The notes beneath the pieces were generated by a model. That model did not search any database and was not told where the DNA came from. It saw only the letters and a program-made list of their open reading frames with translations. Both the position numbers and the translations under genes were made by a program. From positions 4,825,725 through 4,889,724 of the forward strand of contig NZ_DF820425.1 in NCBI RefSeq assembly GCF_000617845.2: 64,000 nt of DNA, given 5' to 3'. Numbering within the stretch: the stretch's first letter is position 1; each line of letters starts with the position of its first letter. Origin of the DNA: Bradyrhizobium sp. DOA9. Lineage in GTDB: Bacteria; Pseudomonadota; Alphaproteobacteria; Rhizobiales; Xanthobacteraceae. Below are positions 7,716 to 16,267 of the stretch, piece by piece.

Positions 7716-9119
7716 ATGAACGGAATTTCAGGGATGCATGGGGTGAAGCTCTTCACCGGAGCTGCGGTTTCGGTCCTGCTGCTGGCGCTTGCCGGGCCGA
7801 CGCCTGCCTTGGCGGACACGATCGACGCCGCGCTGGTGCGCGCCTATCAGAACAATCCGCAGCTCAACGCGCAGCGTGCCCAGGTGCGCTCGACTGACGA
7901 AAACGTGCCGCAGGCCTTGTCGGGCTATCGCCCCAGGGTCTCGCTCTCGGCAAACGGCGGTTATCAGTACTCGGACTTCAAGAGCGCCAGCAACAGCGAC
8001 CCGATCAACGGGAGCGGCTTTCCGCGAAGCGTGGGAGTGACAGCGTCGCAGACATTGTACAACGGCAACCAGACGGCCAATCGGACGCGCGCCGCCGAGA
8101 GCCAGGTGTCCGGCGCCCGGGAGGCGCTGCGCAGCCTCGATCAAAGTGTGCTGCTCCAAGCCGCTACGACCTACATGGATTATCTGCGCGATGCGGCCAC
8201 GCTCGAAGTCCAGCGCAGCAACGTGCGCGTGCTCGAGCAGACGCTGAAGCAGACGCGTGATCGCTTCAATGTGGGCGAGGTGACCCGCACCGACGTCGCC
8301 CAATCGGAAGCGCAGCTGGCCGCCGGCAGGACTCAGGCGCTCACCGCCGAGGCGAATCTCACCACGACGCGGGCGAACTTCCGCCGGATCATCGGCAACG
8401 AGCCAACGAACCTCGCGCCGGGTTCGCCTGTCGATCGTTTCCTCCCCGCAACGCTTGCCGCAGCGATCGAGCTCGGCCTGATCGAGCATCCCAACGTCAC
8501 GGCCGCAATGTACGGCATCGACGTCAACTTCCTGCAGGTCAAGGTCGCCGAGGGTGCTCTGCTGCCGACGGTCACGTTGCAGGCCAGCGCCACGCAGGCA
8601 TACGAGCAGTCGCTGATCCAGTACCGGTCGTTCACCGCAGCGGCGGTCGCGCAGATCTCGGTGCCGATCTATCAGGGCGGTGGCGAATATTCACTGATCC
8701 GCCAATCCAAGGAAAACCTGGCGCAGCAGCGTCTCAACCTCGAAACGACTCGCGACCAGACCCGCGCGACCGTCGTGCAATGGTGGGGCTCGCTGCAGGC
8801 CACCAAGGCGCAGGTCCAGTCGGCCCAGGCGCAGGTGGCGGCATCCGAGATCGCCCTGAACGGCGTCCGTGAGGAGGCCAAGGCCGGCCAGCGCACCACG
8901 CTGGACGTGCTCAATGCGCAGCAGGCGCTGGTGAATGCGCGCGTTGCGTTGGTGACCGCACAGCACGATCGCGTCGTGGCATCGTACAACGTTCTTGCCG
9001 CCGTCGGTCGTCTGTCGCCCCAGGTGCTCGGCCTTGCGACCACAACCTACGACCCCAGCGTTCATTACCATCAGGTCCGCGACAGCTGGGCGGGCGTGCG
9101 CGCGCCTGACGGGCGCTGA
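7716..9119 (+). CDS. tolC: TolC family outer membrane channel protein
   Basis: A 467-residue outer membrane efflux protein. TolC trimers form the exit duct for type I secretion and RND/MFS multidrug pumps. Seen: an N-terminal signal peptide ending in ALAD (about residues 1-34), then two repeats of the family's helical hairpin pattern, with ALVRAYQNNPQLNAQRAQVR and SGYRPRVSLSANGGY in the first, and VPIYQGGGEYSLIRQSKENLAQQRL and DVLNAQQALVNARVALVTAQHDR in the second. Its length fits alphaproteobacterial TolC. ATG 7716 is used; ATG 7734 would give a shorter signal peptide. It follows pcm on the same strand after a 186-base gap that contains a hairpin. Confidence 0.95.
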   Translation: MNGISGMHGVKLFTGAAVSVLLLALAGPTPALADTIDAALVRAYQNNPQLNAQRAQVRSTDENVPQALSGYRPRVSLSANGGYQYSDFKSASNSDPINGSGFPRSVGVTASQTLYNGNQTANRTRAAESQVSGAREALRSLDQSVLLQAATTYMDYLRDAATLEVQRSNVRVLEQTLKQTRDRFNVGEVTRTDVAQSEAQLAAGRTQALTAEANLTTTRANFRRIIGNEPTNLAPGSPVDRFLPATLAAAIELGLIEHPNVTAAMYGIDVNFLQVKVAEGALLPTVTLQASATQAYEQSLIQYRSFTAAAVAQISVPIYQGGGEYSLIRQSKENLAQQRLNLETTRDQTRATVVQWWGSLQATKAQVQSAQAQVAASEIALNGVREEAKAGQRTTLDVLNAQQALVNARVALVTAQHDRVVASYNVLAAVGRLSPQVLGLATTTYDPSVHYHQVRDSWAGVRAPDGR

Positions 9120-9424
9120 TTCCCGCAATCGTCCGGTCGATCTCGCGAACTGCCGAGGTCGACCGGTGCTTTGCTTGCAATCATCAAAATCCCTGACATA
9201 GCCTTGCCAAGAAGATGCGGGTCGATTCGCCCCGCATTGATGTCGTTTGCGTAACGCGTCGGTGCCGGGGGGCAGGGGCACACTGCTGCACGTCGAGCCG
9301 TGATCTGGGGACAACTCGGGCTGCGACGACGAAAATGCCGGGCCTGTCGTTGCGGAACCGGCCAATCCTGCCGTGCTTGGTGTAAAACAGCGCATGCGAG
9401 GGCGTTGATGATGTGGAGTCGGAG
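9120..9424. other. 305-base gap between tolC and popZ
   Basis: No convincing gene is seen on either strand. An inverted repeat ATGCGGG / CCCGCAT lies at 9215-9221 and 9231-9237. It could end tolC transcription, but no T-run follows it. The rest presumably holds the popZ promoter, although no clear -35/-10 pair was identified. Confidence 0.5.
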
Positions 9425-10186
9425 ATGACGCAGCCTGCAAAGGTCACAGAACCCTCCATGGAGGAGATTCTGGCCTCGATCCGGCGCATCATTGCCGACG
9501 ATGAGGCGAAGCCCCCGCCGGCCGAGACCGCCAAGCCCGAGAAGGCCGCGGCGCCCGCCGCGCCGCCGAAGCCGCAGGCGATGAACGACATTCCGCCATC
9601 CAAGGTCGCTCCGCCCAAACCCGCTGCCGAAAAGCCTGCGGCACCGCCGCCGGCCGCAAAGCCGGCGCCGCCACCTGCGCCTGCGCCCGAGGCGGACGCC
9701 TCCAACAGCCAGGACGATATCGACGCGTTGCTGGCGGGTCTCGATGCCGCCACACCTGCGCCCGAGGTCCGCGCGCCAGAGCCCGAGCCTGAGCCGGATG
9801 TGCTCGAGCTGACCGACGACATGGCGATGGATCCGACACCGCCTCCGCCGCCGCCGAGCTTTCGCAAGGTCGAGCCGCGCGACGATCTCGAATTCGCCGA
9901 GCCGCCGCGGCCCGCTCCGCCACCGTCCTACGCGCCGGTAGATTTCGACGCGCCGCCGCTGCCTCCGCAGCAGCCGATCCTGGCGCAATCGACGGTCTCC
10001 GCGGTCGAATCCGCCTTCAATTCCCTGGCCCATACGGTGCTCAGCAGCAACGCGCGGACGCTGGAGGACCTGGTCAAGGAGATGCTGCGTCCGATGCTGA
10101 AGTCCTGGCTCGACGACAATCTGCCGGGCCTCGTTGAACGCATCGTGAAGGCCGAAATCGAGCGGGTCTCGCGCGGCGGCCGCTGA
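9425..10186 (+). CDS. popZ: polar organizing protein PopZ (DUF2497)
   Basis: A 253-residue scaffold protein. PopZ forms a polymer network at the cell pole that anchors the chromosome origin through ParB and recruits cell-cycle regulators. Seen: the conserved N-terminal helix TEPSMEEILASIRRIIADDE (residues about 8-27), a long Pro/Ala/Glu-rich disordered linker (about 30-180), and the conserved C-terminal oligomerisation helices with RTLEDLVKEMLRPMLKSWLD and LPGLVERIVKAEIERV. ATG 9425 is preferred over a GTG 12 bases upstream because the family motif begins shortly after it. It lies upstream of valS, the order found in related genera. Confidence 0.93.
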   Translation: MTQPAKVTEPSMEEILASIRRIIADDEAKPPPAETAKPEKAAAPAAPPKPQAMNDIPPSKVAPPKPAAEKPAAPPPAAKPAPPPAPAPEADASNSQDDIDALLAGLDAATPAPEVRAPEPEPEPDVLELTDDMAMDPTPPPPPPSFRKVEPRDDLEFAEPPRPAPPPSYAPVDFDAPPLPPQQPILAQSTVSAVESAFNSLAHTVLSSNARTLEDLVKEMLRPMLKSWLDDNLPGLVERIVKAEIERVSRGGR

Positions 10187-10326
10187 GGGCGGCCTACGGG
10201 CCCTCATAATGCCCGGCTTGGGTGTCATATCCGGGCCCGGACCGGGCCGGAAAGCGCCGTTGCCGCCTCGGCGTCCCCTGACCTTTTCGTTGACTTGGCC
10301 CTCTCGCGCGGCTTTCTAGCAGCCCC

Positions 10327-13203
10327 ATGATCGAGAAAAATTATCAGCCCGCCGATATCGAAACCCGCATGTCCGTGGTGTGGGAGGACAGCCTTGCGTT
10401 CAAGGCTGGCCGGCCCGACCGCCGTGATGCCGTGCCCTTCACCATCGTGATCCCGCCGCCGAACGTGACGGGCTCGCTGCACATGGGCCACGCCCTCAAT
10501 AACACGCTGCAGGACATCCTTTGCCGGTTCGAGCGCATGCGCGGCCGCGACGTGCTGTGGCAGCCCGGCACCGATCATGCCGGCATCGCCACCCAGATGG
10601 TGGTCGAGCGGCAGCTGATGGAGCGCCAGCAGCCCGGTCGCCGCGAGATGGGCCGCGAGAAGTTCCTGGAGCGGGTCTGGCAGTGGAAGGCCGAGAGCGG
10701 CGACACCATCATCAACCAGCTCAAGCGGCTCGGTGCGTCCTGCGATTGGTCGCGCGAGCGCTTCACCATGGACGAGGGCCTGTCGAAGGCCGTCGTCAAG
10801 GTGTTCGTCGAGCTGCACCGCGAGGGCCTGATCTACAAGGACAAGCGGCTGGTGAACTGGGACACCAAGCTGCTCACTGCGATTTCGGATCTCGAAGTGC
10901 AGCAGACCGAGATCAAGGGCAGCCTCTGGTATCTGCGCTATCCCATTGAAGGCAAGACCTTCAGCCCCGAGGATCCCTCGAGCTTCATCGTCGTCGCCAC
11001 CACGCGCCCCGAGACCATGCTCGGCGATACCGGCGTGGCCGTGCATCCCGAAGACGAGCGCTATCAGAAGCTGATCGGCAAGAACGTCATCCTGCCGCTG
11101 GTCGGTCGCAAGATCAAAATCGTCGCCGACGACTATTCCGATCCCGAGAAGGGATCGGGCGCAGTGAAGGTAACGCCGGCGCACGACTTCAACGATTTCG
11201 AGGTCGGCAACCGCCACGGCCTGCGCCGCATCAGCGTGCTCGACAGGGAAGGCTGTCTCGATCTCGTCGACAACGAGGATTATCTGCGCGACCTGCCGGA
11301 AGGCGCCGCGCAATTTGCCGAGGAGTTCCACAAGGTCGACCGCTTCGCCGCGCGCAAGCGCATCGTCGAGCGGCTGGAATCGTTCGGCTTCGTGGAGCGT
11401 ATCGAGCCGCACACCCACATGGTGCCGCACGGTGATCGTTCTGGCAGCGTGATCGAGCCCTACCTGACCGACCAGTGGTACGTCGACGCCAAGACGCTGG
11501 CGAGACCTGCGATCGCCGCGGTGCGTTCGGGCGAAACGACGTTCGTGCCGAAGAACTGGGAAAAGACCTATTACGAGTGGATGGAGAACATCCAGCCCTG
11601 GTGCATCTCGCGCCAGCTCTGGTGGGGCCATCAGATCCCGGCCTGGTACGGCCCTGACGGCAAGGTGTTCGTCGCCGAGACCGAGGAGGAGGCCGTCAGC
11701 CACGCGCTCGGCTATTACGTCGAGCAGGAGGTCATCACGCCCGCGCAGGGCCGCGAGATGGCGCTCGACCGCAGCAAGCGCGAAGGCTTCATCACGCGCG
11801 ACGAGGACGTGCTCGACACCTGGTTCTCCTCGGCGCTGTGGCCGTTCTCGACGCTCGGCTGGCCCGACGAGACGCCCGAGGTGCAGCGCTACTACCCGAC
11901 CAACGCGCTGGTGACCGGATTCGACATCATCTTCTTCTGGGTCGCCCGCATGATGATGATGGGCCTGCACTTCATGAAGGAGGTGCCGTTCTCGACCGTC
12001 TACATCCACGCCCTCGTCCGCGACGAGAAGGGCGCCAAGATGTCGAAGTCGAAAGGCAACGTCATCGATCCCCTCAGCCTGATCGACGAATACGGCGCGG
12101 ACGCGCTGCGTTTCACCCTGGCGGCGATGGCGGCGCAGGGCCGCGACATCAAGCTCGCCACCAGCCGCGTCGAAGGCTACCGCAATTTCGCGACCAAGCT
12201 CTGGAACGCGTGCAGATTCGCGGAGATGAATCACTGCGCCGTGCCTGATGGTTTCGAGCCGGCGAAGGCGACGGAGACGCTGAACCGCTGGATCGCGCAC
12301 GAGACCGCCCACACCACGCGCGAGGTGACTGAGGCGATTGACGCGTATCGCTTCAACGATGCCGCCGGCAGCATCTACCGCTTCGTCTGGAACGTCTATT
12401 GCGACTGGTATGTCGAGCTCGCCAAGCCCGTGTTGCTTGGCCCCGACAGCCCCGCCAAGGACGAGACCCGCGCCATGGTCGCCTGGGCGCGCGACGAGAT
12501 CCTGAAGCTGCTGCATCCCTTCATGCCCTTCATCACCGAAGAGCTGTGGGAGGTGACAGCCAGGCGCGACGGCCTGCTCGCGCTGGCGCCGTGGCCGCTG
12601 AGGCCGGCCCTGCCGACGCCGGAGCAACTCGCGATGCTCGCAGCGACCGCGGGACCGGCCGACGCGCTCGTCTCGCCGGCCTGGGTGCTGCCGATCTTCG
12701 ATCATGCCGACTTCACCGATCCGGCTGCCGAGGCCGAGATTGGCTGGGTCATCGACCTCGTCACACAGATCCGCTCGGTGCGCGCCGAGATGAACATCGC
12801 GCCGGCAACGCTGACGGCGCTGGTGCTCGCGGGCGCCTCCACTGAAACGAAGGAGCGTGCGCCGCGCTGGACCGATGTCATCAAGCGCATGGCGCGGCTG
12901 TCGGACATCTCGTTCGCCGATCGCGCGCCTGACGGCGCGGTCCAGCTGCTGGTGCGCGGCGAGGTTGCCGCGCTGCCGCTCAAGGGCGTGATCGACGTCG
13001 CCGCCGAGCGCACGCGTCTCGACAAGGAGATCGCCAAGGCCGAGGCCGACATCAAGCGCGCCGAGTCCAAGCTGGCGAACGAGAAGTTCGTCGCCAACGC
13101 GGCCGAGGAGGTCGTTGAGGAGGAGCGCGAAAAGCGCGAGGCGGCGCTGGCCCGCAAGGCCAAGCTGCTGGAGGCGCTGGAGCGGCTGAAGCAGGCGTCG
13201 TGA
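10327..13203 (+). CDS. valS: valyl-tRNA synthetase
   Basis: A 958-residue class Ia aminoacyl-tRNA synthetase that charges tRNA-Val in the cytoplasm. The HIGH signature appears as HMGH at residues 52-55 in PPPNVTGSLHMGHALN, and KMSKS at about 571-575 in GAKMSKSKGN. Between them lies the editing domain (TTRPETMLGDTGVAVHPED), which removes mischarged threonine. The C-terminus has the anticodon-binding domain and then the valine-specific coiled coil, rich in Lys/Glu (about 890-955), which contacts tRNA. The length is normal. A long open frame on the opposite strand is only a high-GC shadow. Confidence 0.98.
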   Translation: MIEKNYQPADIETRMSVVWEDSLAFKAGRPDRRDAVPFTIVIPPPNVTGSLHMGHALNNTLQDILCRFERMRGRDVLWQPGTDHAGIATQMVVERQLMERQQPGRREMGREKFLERVWQWKAESGDTIINQLKRLGASCDWSRERFTMDEGLSKAVVKVFVELHREGLIYKDKRLVNWDTKLLTAISDLEVQQTEIKGSLWYLRYPIEGKTFSPEDPSSFIVVATTRPETMLGDTGVAVHPEDERYQKLIGKNVILPLVGRKIKIVADDYSDPEKGSGAVKVTPAHDFNDFEVGNRHGLRRISVLDREGCLDLVDNEDYLRDLPEGAAQFAEEFHKVDRFAARKRIVERLESFGFVERIEPHTHMVPHGDRSGSVIEPYLTDQWYVDAKTLARPAIAAVRSGETTFVPKNWEKTYYEWMENIQPWCISRQLWWGHQIPAWYGPDGKVFVAETEEEAVSHALGYYVEQEVITPAQGREMALDRSKREGFITRDEDVLDTWFSSALWPFSTLGWPDETPEVQRYYPTNALVTGFDIIFFWVARMMMMGLHFMKEVPFSTVYIHALVRDEKGAKMSKSKGNVIDPLSLIDEYGADALRFTLAAMAAQGRDIKLATSRVEGYRNFATKLWNACRFAEMNHCAVPDGFEPAKATETLNRWIAHETAHTTREVTEAIDAYRFNDAAGSIYRFVWNVYCDWYVELAKPVLLGPDSPAKDETRAMVAWARDEILKLLHPFMPFITEELWEVTARRDGLLALAPWPLRPALPTPEQLAMLAATAGPADALVSPAWVLPIFDHADFTDPAAEAEIGWVIDLVTQIRSVRAEMNIAPATLTALVLAGASTETKERAPRWTDVIKRMARLSDISFADRAPDGAVQLLVRGEVAALPLKGVIDVAAERTRLDKEIAKAEADIKRAESKLANEKFVANAAEEVVEEEREKREAALARKAKLLEALERLKQAS

Positions 13204-13210
13204 GGTGTCC

Positions 13211-13312
13211 GTCATTCCGGGATGGTCCGAAGGACCAGACCCGGAATCTCGAGATTCTCAGGTGCGCAATTGCGCACCTGAGTTCGGCTCTGTGAGCCGC
13301 CCCGGAATGACG
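13211..13312. repeat. complex palindromic repeat between convergent valS and mpg
   Basis: The element opens GTCATTCCGGGATGG and closes CCGCCCCGGAATGACG, so its ends are inverted. Inside are nested palindromes: GGTCC..GGACC, a perfect 24-base palindrome at 13258-13281 (TCAGGTGCGCAA followed by its complement) and GGCTC..GAGCC. It fills the space between two converging genes and may work as a two-way terminator. The relative at 21361-21420 shares CCGGGGCGG and ACCCGGAATC. Confidence 0.75.
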
Positions 13313-13313
13313 A

Positions 13314-13916
13314 TCACTTCGGAAACGGCTTGCTCAAAAACTTCGAGCCCTTGACGCCATAGCGCCAGGGCAGCTCGACCGCCTTGGTGATGCCGATGCG
13401 GATGCCGGTTGCGACCTCGACATCCCCGGTCCGGGCATGCAGCGCGATGGGGGGCCGGTCCAGCGGCAGGGAGTTGTGCGCGATGGTGATGCCAAGCGCC
13501 TCGGTCAGCTTGCCCGGGCCCGAGCACAGCGCATGCACGTCCTGCAGATGCCGGTGCCGGCGCATTGCAGCCAGGCCATGTGTCGGCTCCAGCGCACGGA
13601 TCAGCACGGCGCTGGCCGAGCCTTCCTCCTCGCAGACGAAGTTGACGCACCAGTGGATGCCGTAGGAGCGGTAGACATAGGCAAAGCCTGGTGGGCCGAA
13701 CATCACTTGGTTCCGCGGCGTCGGTCCGCGGTAGGAGTGCGCGGCCGGGTCGGTATGATGATAGGCCTCGACCTCGACGATGATCCCGCCGACGCCGCCG
13801 ACGAGCATGGTGGCACCGATCAGGTCGGGCGCGACCTCGTGCACGCTGCGTCCGAAAAAGGCGCGCTTCAGGGGCTTGCCGAGGCGTGGTGGTGACGTCT
13901 TAGAGATTGGAGCCAT
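13314..13916 (-). CDS. mpg: 3-methyladenine DNA glycosylase (Mpg/AAG family)
   Basis: A 200-residue DNA repair enzyme that removes alkylated purines such as 3-methyladenine from DNA. Seen in order: LIGATMLVGGVGGIIVEVEAY with the catalytic Glu, DPAAHSYRGPTPRNQVMFGPPGFAYVYRSYGIHWCVNF (split here as the well-known family block), and GPGKLTEALGI. The length fits bacterial members. It converges on valS with a palindromic repeat between the two. Its start is 130 bases from the divergent lipA gene, so they share an upstream region. A start at a later Met is unlikely, because the N-terminal basic stretch is usual for this family. Confidence 0.93.
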   Translation of the reverse strand: MAPISKTSPPRLGKPLKRAFFGRSVHEVAPDLIGATMLVGGVGGIIVEVEAYHHTDPAAHSYRGPTPRNQVMFGPPGFAYVYRSYGIHWCVNFVCEEEGSASAVLIRALEPTHGLAAMRRHRHLQDVHALCSGPGKLTEALGITIAHNSLPLDRPPIALHARTGDVEVATGIRIGITKAVELPWRYGVKGSKFLSKPFPK

Positions 13917-14046
13917 TCGAGGTGAGAATCGCCTGAGAACAGAGCAGGATATTGCCCATATCTGCCATGTTCCCTGAAGCGGGGCGAGCCGGGTTGCGAT
14001 GCCGGGCCAGACCGACTAGGTAGGACCTGAACAGACCGGACAGACC

Positions 14047-15003
14047 ATGGTCGTTATTCTCGATACCATCTCGAACCCGCTGCGCCCGCGCCACCCCGAA
14101 AAGGTGAATCGCCCTGACTCCGCTTCGCCGCCGAAGCCGGACTGGATCCGCGTGCGCGCGCCCAACACCCGCGGCTATGCCGACACCCGCAACATCGTGC
14201 GCTCAAACGGCCTGCACACGGTGTGCGAGGAGGCGGGCTGCCCGAATATCGGCGAGTGCTGGGACAAGAAGCACGCGACCTTCATGATCATGGGTGACAC
14301 CTGCACCCGGGCCTGCGCCTTCTGCAACGTCAAGACCGGCCTGCCCAATGCGCTGGACGTGGCCGAGCCGCAAAACGTCGCCGAGGCCGTGGCCAAGCTC
14401 GGCCTTGCCCACGTCGTCATCACCTCGGTCGACCGCGACGACCTCACTGACGGCGGTGCCGAGCATTTCGCTCAGACGATCCGCGCGATCCGGGCCGCGT
14501 GCCCCTCGACCACGATCGAGATCCTGACACCCGACTTCCTGCGCAAGGAGGGGGCACTCGAAATCGTCGTCGCGGCGAAGCCCGACGTGTTCAACCACAA
14601 TCTCGAGACGGTGCCGTCGCGCTATCTCACGGTGCGGCCCGGCGCGCGCTACTTTCATTCGATCCGGCTGCTGCAGCGGGTCAAGGAGCTCGATCCCACC
14701 ATCTTCACCAAGTCCGGCATCATGGTCGGCCTCGGCGAGGAGCGCCACGAGGTGCTCCAGGTGATGGACGATCTGCGCTCGGGCGACGTCGACTTCCTGA
14801 CCATCGGGCAATATCTGCAGCCGACCCGCAAGCACCACGCGGTGATGCGCTACGTGCCGCCGGACGAGTTCAGTTCCTACGAGAAGGTCGCCTACACCAA
14901 GGGCTTCCTGATGGTGTCGGCGAGCCCGCTCACCCGCTCCTCGCACCATGCCGGCGAGGACTTTGCGAAACTGAAGGCCGCGCGGGCCGCGATCGCCCGC
15001 TGA
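14047..15003 (+). CDS. lipA: lipoyl synthase
   Basis: A 318-residue radical-SAM enzyme that inserts two sulfurs into protein-bound octanoate to make the lipoyl cofactor of 2-oxoacid dehydrogenases. Both iron-sulfur cluster motifs are present: the auxiliary cluster C-x4-C-x5-C in VCEEAGCPNIGEC, and the radical-SAM CxxxCxxC in DTCTRACAFCNV. The C-terminal SSHHAGED supplies the conserved serine ligand. Standard length. A COQ10/RatA-like gene starts 7 bases after the stop and is probably in the same transcript, an arrangement common in this order. Confidence 0.98.
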   Translation: MVVILDTISNPLRPRHPEKVNRPDSASPPKPDWIRVRAPNTRGYADTRNIVRSNGLHTVCEEAGCPNIGECWDKKHATFMIMGDTCTRACAFCNVKTGLPNALDVAEPQNVAEAVAKLGLAHVVITSVDRDDLTDGGAEHFAQTIRAIRAACPSTTIEILTPDFLRKEGALEIVVAAKPDVFNHNLETVPSRYLTVRPGARYFHSIRLLQRVKELDPTIFTKSGIMVGLGEERHEVLQVMDDLRSGDVDFLTIGQYLQPTRKHHAVMRYVPPDEFSSYEKVAYTKGFLMVSASPLTRSSHHAGEDFAKLKAARAAIAR

Positions 15004-15009
15004 ACCGAT

Positions 15010-15492
15010 ATGCCCCGTTTTTCGAGCAAGCGCCGTGTCAATCATAGCGCATCCGAGATGTTCGATCTGGTCGCCGATGTCGAGCGCTACCCGGAATTCG
15101 TGCCGTTGTGCAGCGCGCTCAAAGTCCGCCAACGCATGGCCAAACCCGACGGCACCGAGGTGCTGGTTGCCGACATGACAGTGTCGTTCAAGCTGATCAA
15201 GGAATCCTTCACCAGCCGTGTGACGCTCGATCGCGCCAATCTGAAGATCCTGGTCGAATATCTGCAAGGTCCCTTCAGCAATCTGGAGAATCGCTGGACG
15301 TTCGAGCCGAAAGGCCAAGATGGCGGCAACGGCGTCTGCGACGTCGGCTTCTTTCTCTCCTACGAATTCAGGAGCCGCATGCTGGCGATGCTGATGGGCT
15401 CGATGTTCGACGCGGCATTCGCGCGGTTTTCCACCGCGTTCGAGAAGCGCGCGGACGCGATCTACGGCCGGCCGAAGCTGGCGCCGACGTAG
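15010..15492 (+). CDS. COQ10/RatA-like START-domain protein
   Basis: A 160-residue protein of the polyketide cyclase/START fold related to yeast Coq10 and E. coli RatA. Seen: the opening FSSKRRVNHSASEMFDLVADVERYPEFVP, the VADMTVSFKLIKESFTSRV strand pair, and a C-terminal helix AAFARFSTAFEKRADAIYG. Coq10-type proteins bind ubiquinone and assist respiration. RatA has been described as a translation inhibitor, but in alphaproteobacteria the quinone-binding role is more likely. It is linked to lipA, another respiration-related gene, with 7 bases between them. The start ATG 15010 follows directly. Confidence 0.9.
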   Translation: MPRFSSKRRVNHSASEMFDLVADVERYPEFVPLCSALKVRQRMAKPDGTEVLVADMTVSFKLIKESFTSRVTLDRANLKILVEYLQGPFSNLENRWTFEPKGQDGGNGVCDVGFFLSYEFRSRMLAMLMGSMFDAAFARFSTAFEKRADAIYGRPKLAPT

Positions 15493-15506
15493 GTAACTCT
15501 CTCCGC

Positions 15507-15593
15507 CGTCATTGCGAGGAACTCTTGCGACGAAGCAATCCAGAATTCCTCCGCGGAAAGATTCTGGATTGCTTCGCTTCGCTCGCAATGACA
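15507..15593. repeat. 87-bp dispersed palindromic repeat, copy 2
   Basis: The element runs from CGTCATTGCGAGGAAC to CGCTCGCAATGACAG. Internal arms GAAGCAATCCAGAAT and ATTCTGGATTGCTTC pair around CTCCGCGG. Its reverse complement is nearly the same as the copy at 61383-61469. It lies between the converging COQ10-like and pncC genes and may end both transcripts. It has no coding capacity. Confidence 0.85.
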
Positions 15594-15654
15594 GTGGGGC
15601 TTTGTTGCGAGTGTCGCGGCGGTATCGCTTCGCTCACCCGCACGACGAGGCCAT

Positions 15655-16263
15655 TTATCCCCGCGGCGGGCGCGGCGGCCTGCGCTTCACCACATGCCGG
15701 CGCGGCGAGCGGGTGACGCGCGGGCGCAGGCGGCTGGCCGCGGCACGTTGCGGCTTGGCCGCGACTTGCGGGCCGCGGGCCAGATCCATCAGCATGCGCA
15801 GCGCCTCGACTACGGAGCGCGCGCGCACTGCGCTGCGGCCGATGGCGCCGAAGCGGTGCTCGCGATGGATGATGCGGCCGTCGCGGGCGGCGGCGGCGAA
15901 GTGCACGAGACCGACGGGCTTGCCGGGCGTGGCGCCGCCCGGGCCGGCGATGCCGGTGATGGCGACGGCGAGATCGACATCGGCGCGCTCAAGCGCACCG
16001 ATCGCCATCGCGGTTGCGGTCTCCTTGCTCACCGCGCCGAAGTTCGCCAGCGTGCCCGCCTCGACGCCAAGCATCGCGCGCTTGGCGTCGTTGGAATAGG
16101 TGACGAAGCCGCGGTCGATCACATCGGACGAGCCGGGGATGTCGGTCAGCGCGCCGGCCACGAGACCACCGGTGCAGGATTCGGCGGTCGCGATCGTCAG
16201 CTTGCGCATCCGGCACAGATCGAGCAGCGAGCGGGAGAGGGCGCGTGCGTCGCTGCCGCCCAT
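15655..16263 (-). CDS. pncC: CinA-family nicotinamide-nucleotide amidohydrolase (PncC-like)
   Basis: A 202-residue stand-alone CinA C-terminal domain protein. These enzymes deamidate nicotinamide mononucleotide to nicotinate mononucleotide in NAD recycling. Seen: LTIATAESCTGGLVAGALTDIPGSS with the catalytic Ser, SNDAKRAMLGV, AITGIAGPGG and KPVGLVHFA. After the normal end (about residue 165) comes a 35-residue Arg/Pro-rich tail, which is unusual and probably disordered. The start at 16263 lies 4 bases beyond the ispDF stop, so the two genes are translated from one mRNA. A longer frame to 16326 overlaps ispDF and is not needed. Confidence 0.9.
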   Translation of the reverse strand: MGGSDARALSRSLLDLCRMRKLTIATAESCTGGLVAGALTDIPGSSDVIDRGFVTYSNDAKRAMLGVEAGTLANFGAVSKETATAMAIGALERADVDLAVAITGIAGPGGATPGKPVGLVHFAAAARDGRIIHREHRFGAIGRSAVRARSVVEALRMLMDLARGPQVAAKPQRAAASRLRPRVTRSPRRHVVKRRPPRPPRG

Positions 16264-16267
16264 GGCC

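Noticed and set aside
10225..13215. A 996-codon open frame on the strand opposite valS
   Set aside because: High-GC codon use leaves the opposite strand without stops. The protein would be His/Arg/Gly/Asp-rich without any domain, while valS matches all synthetase motifs.
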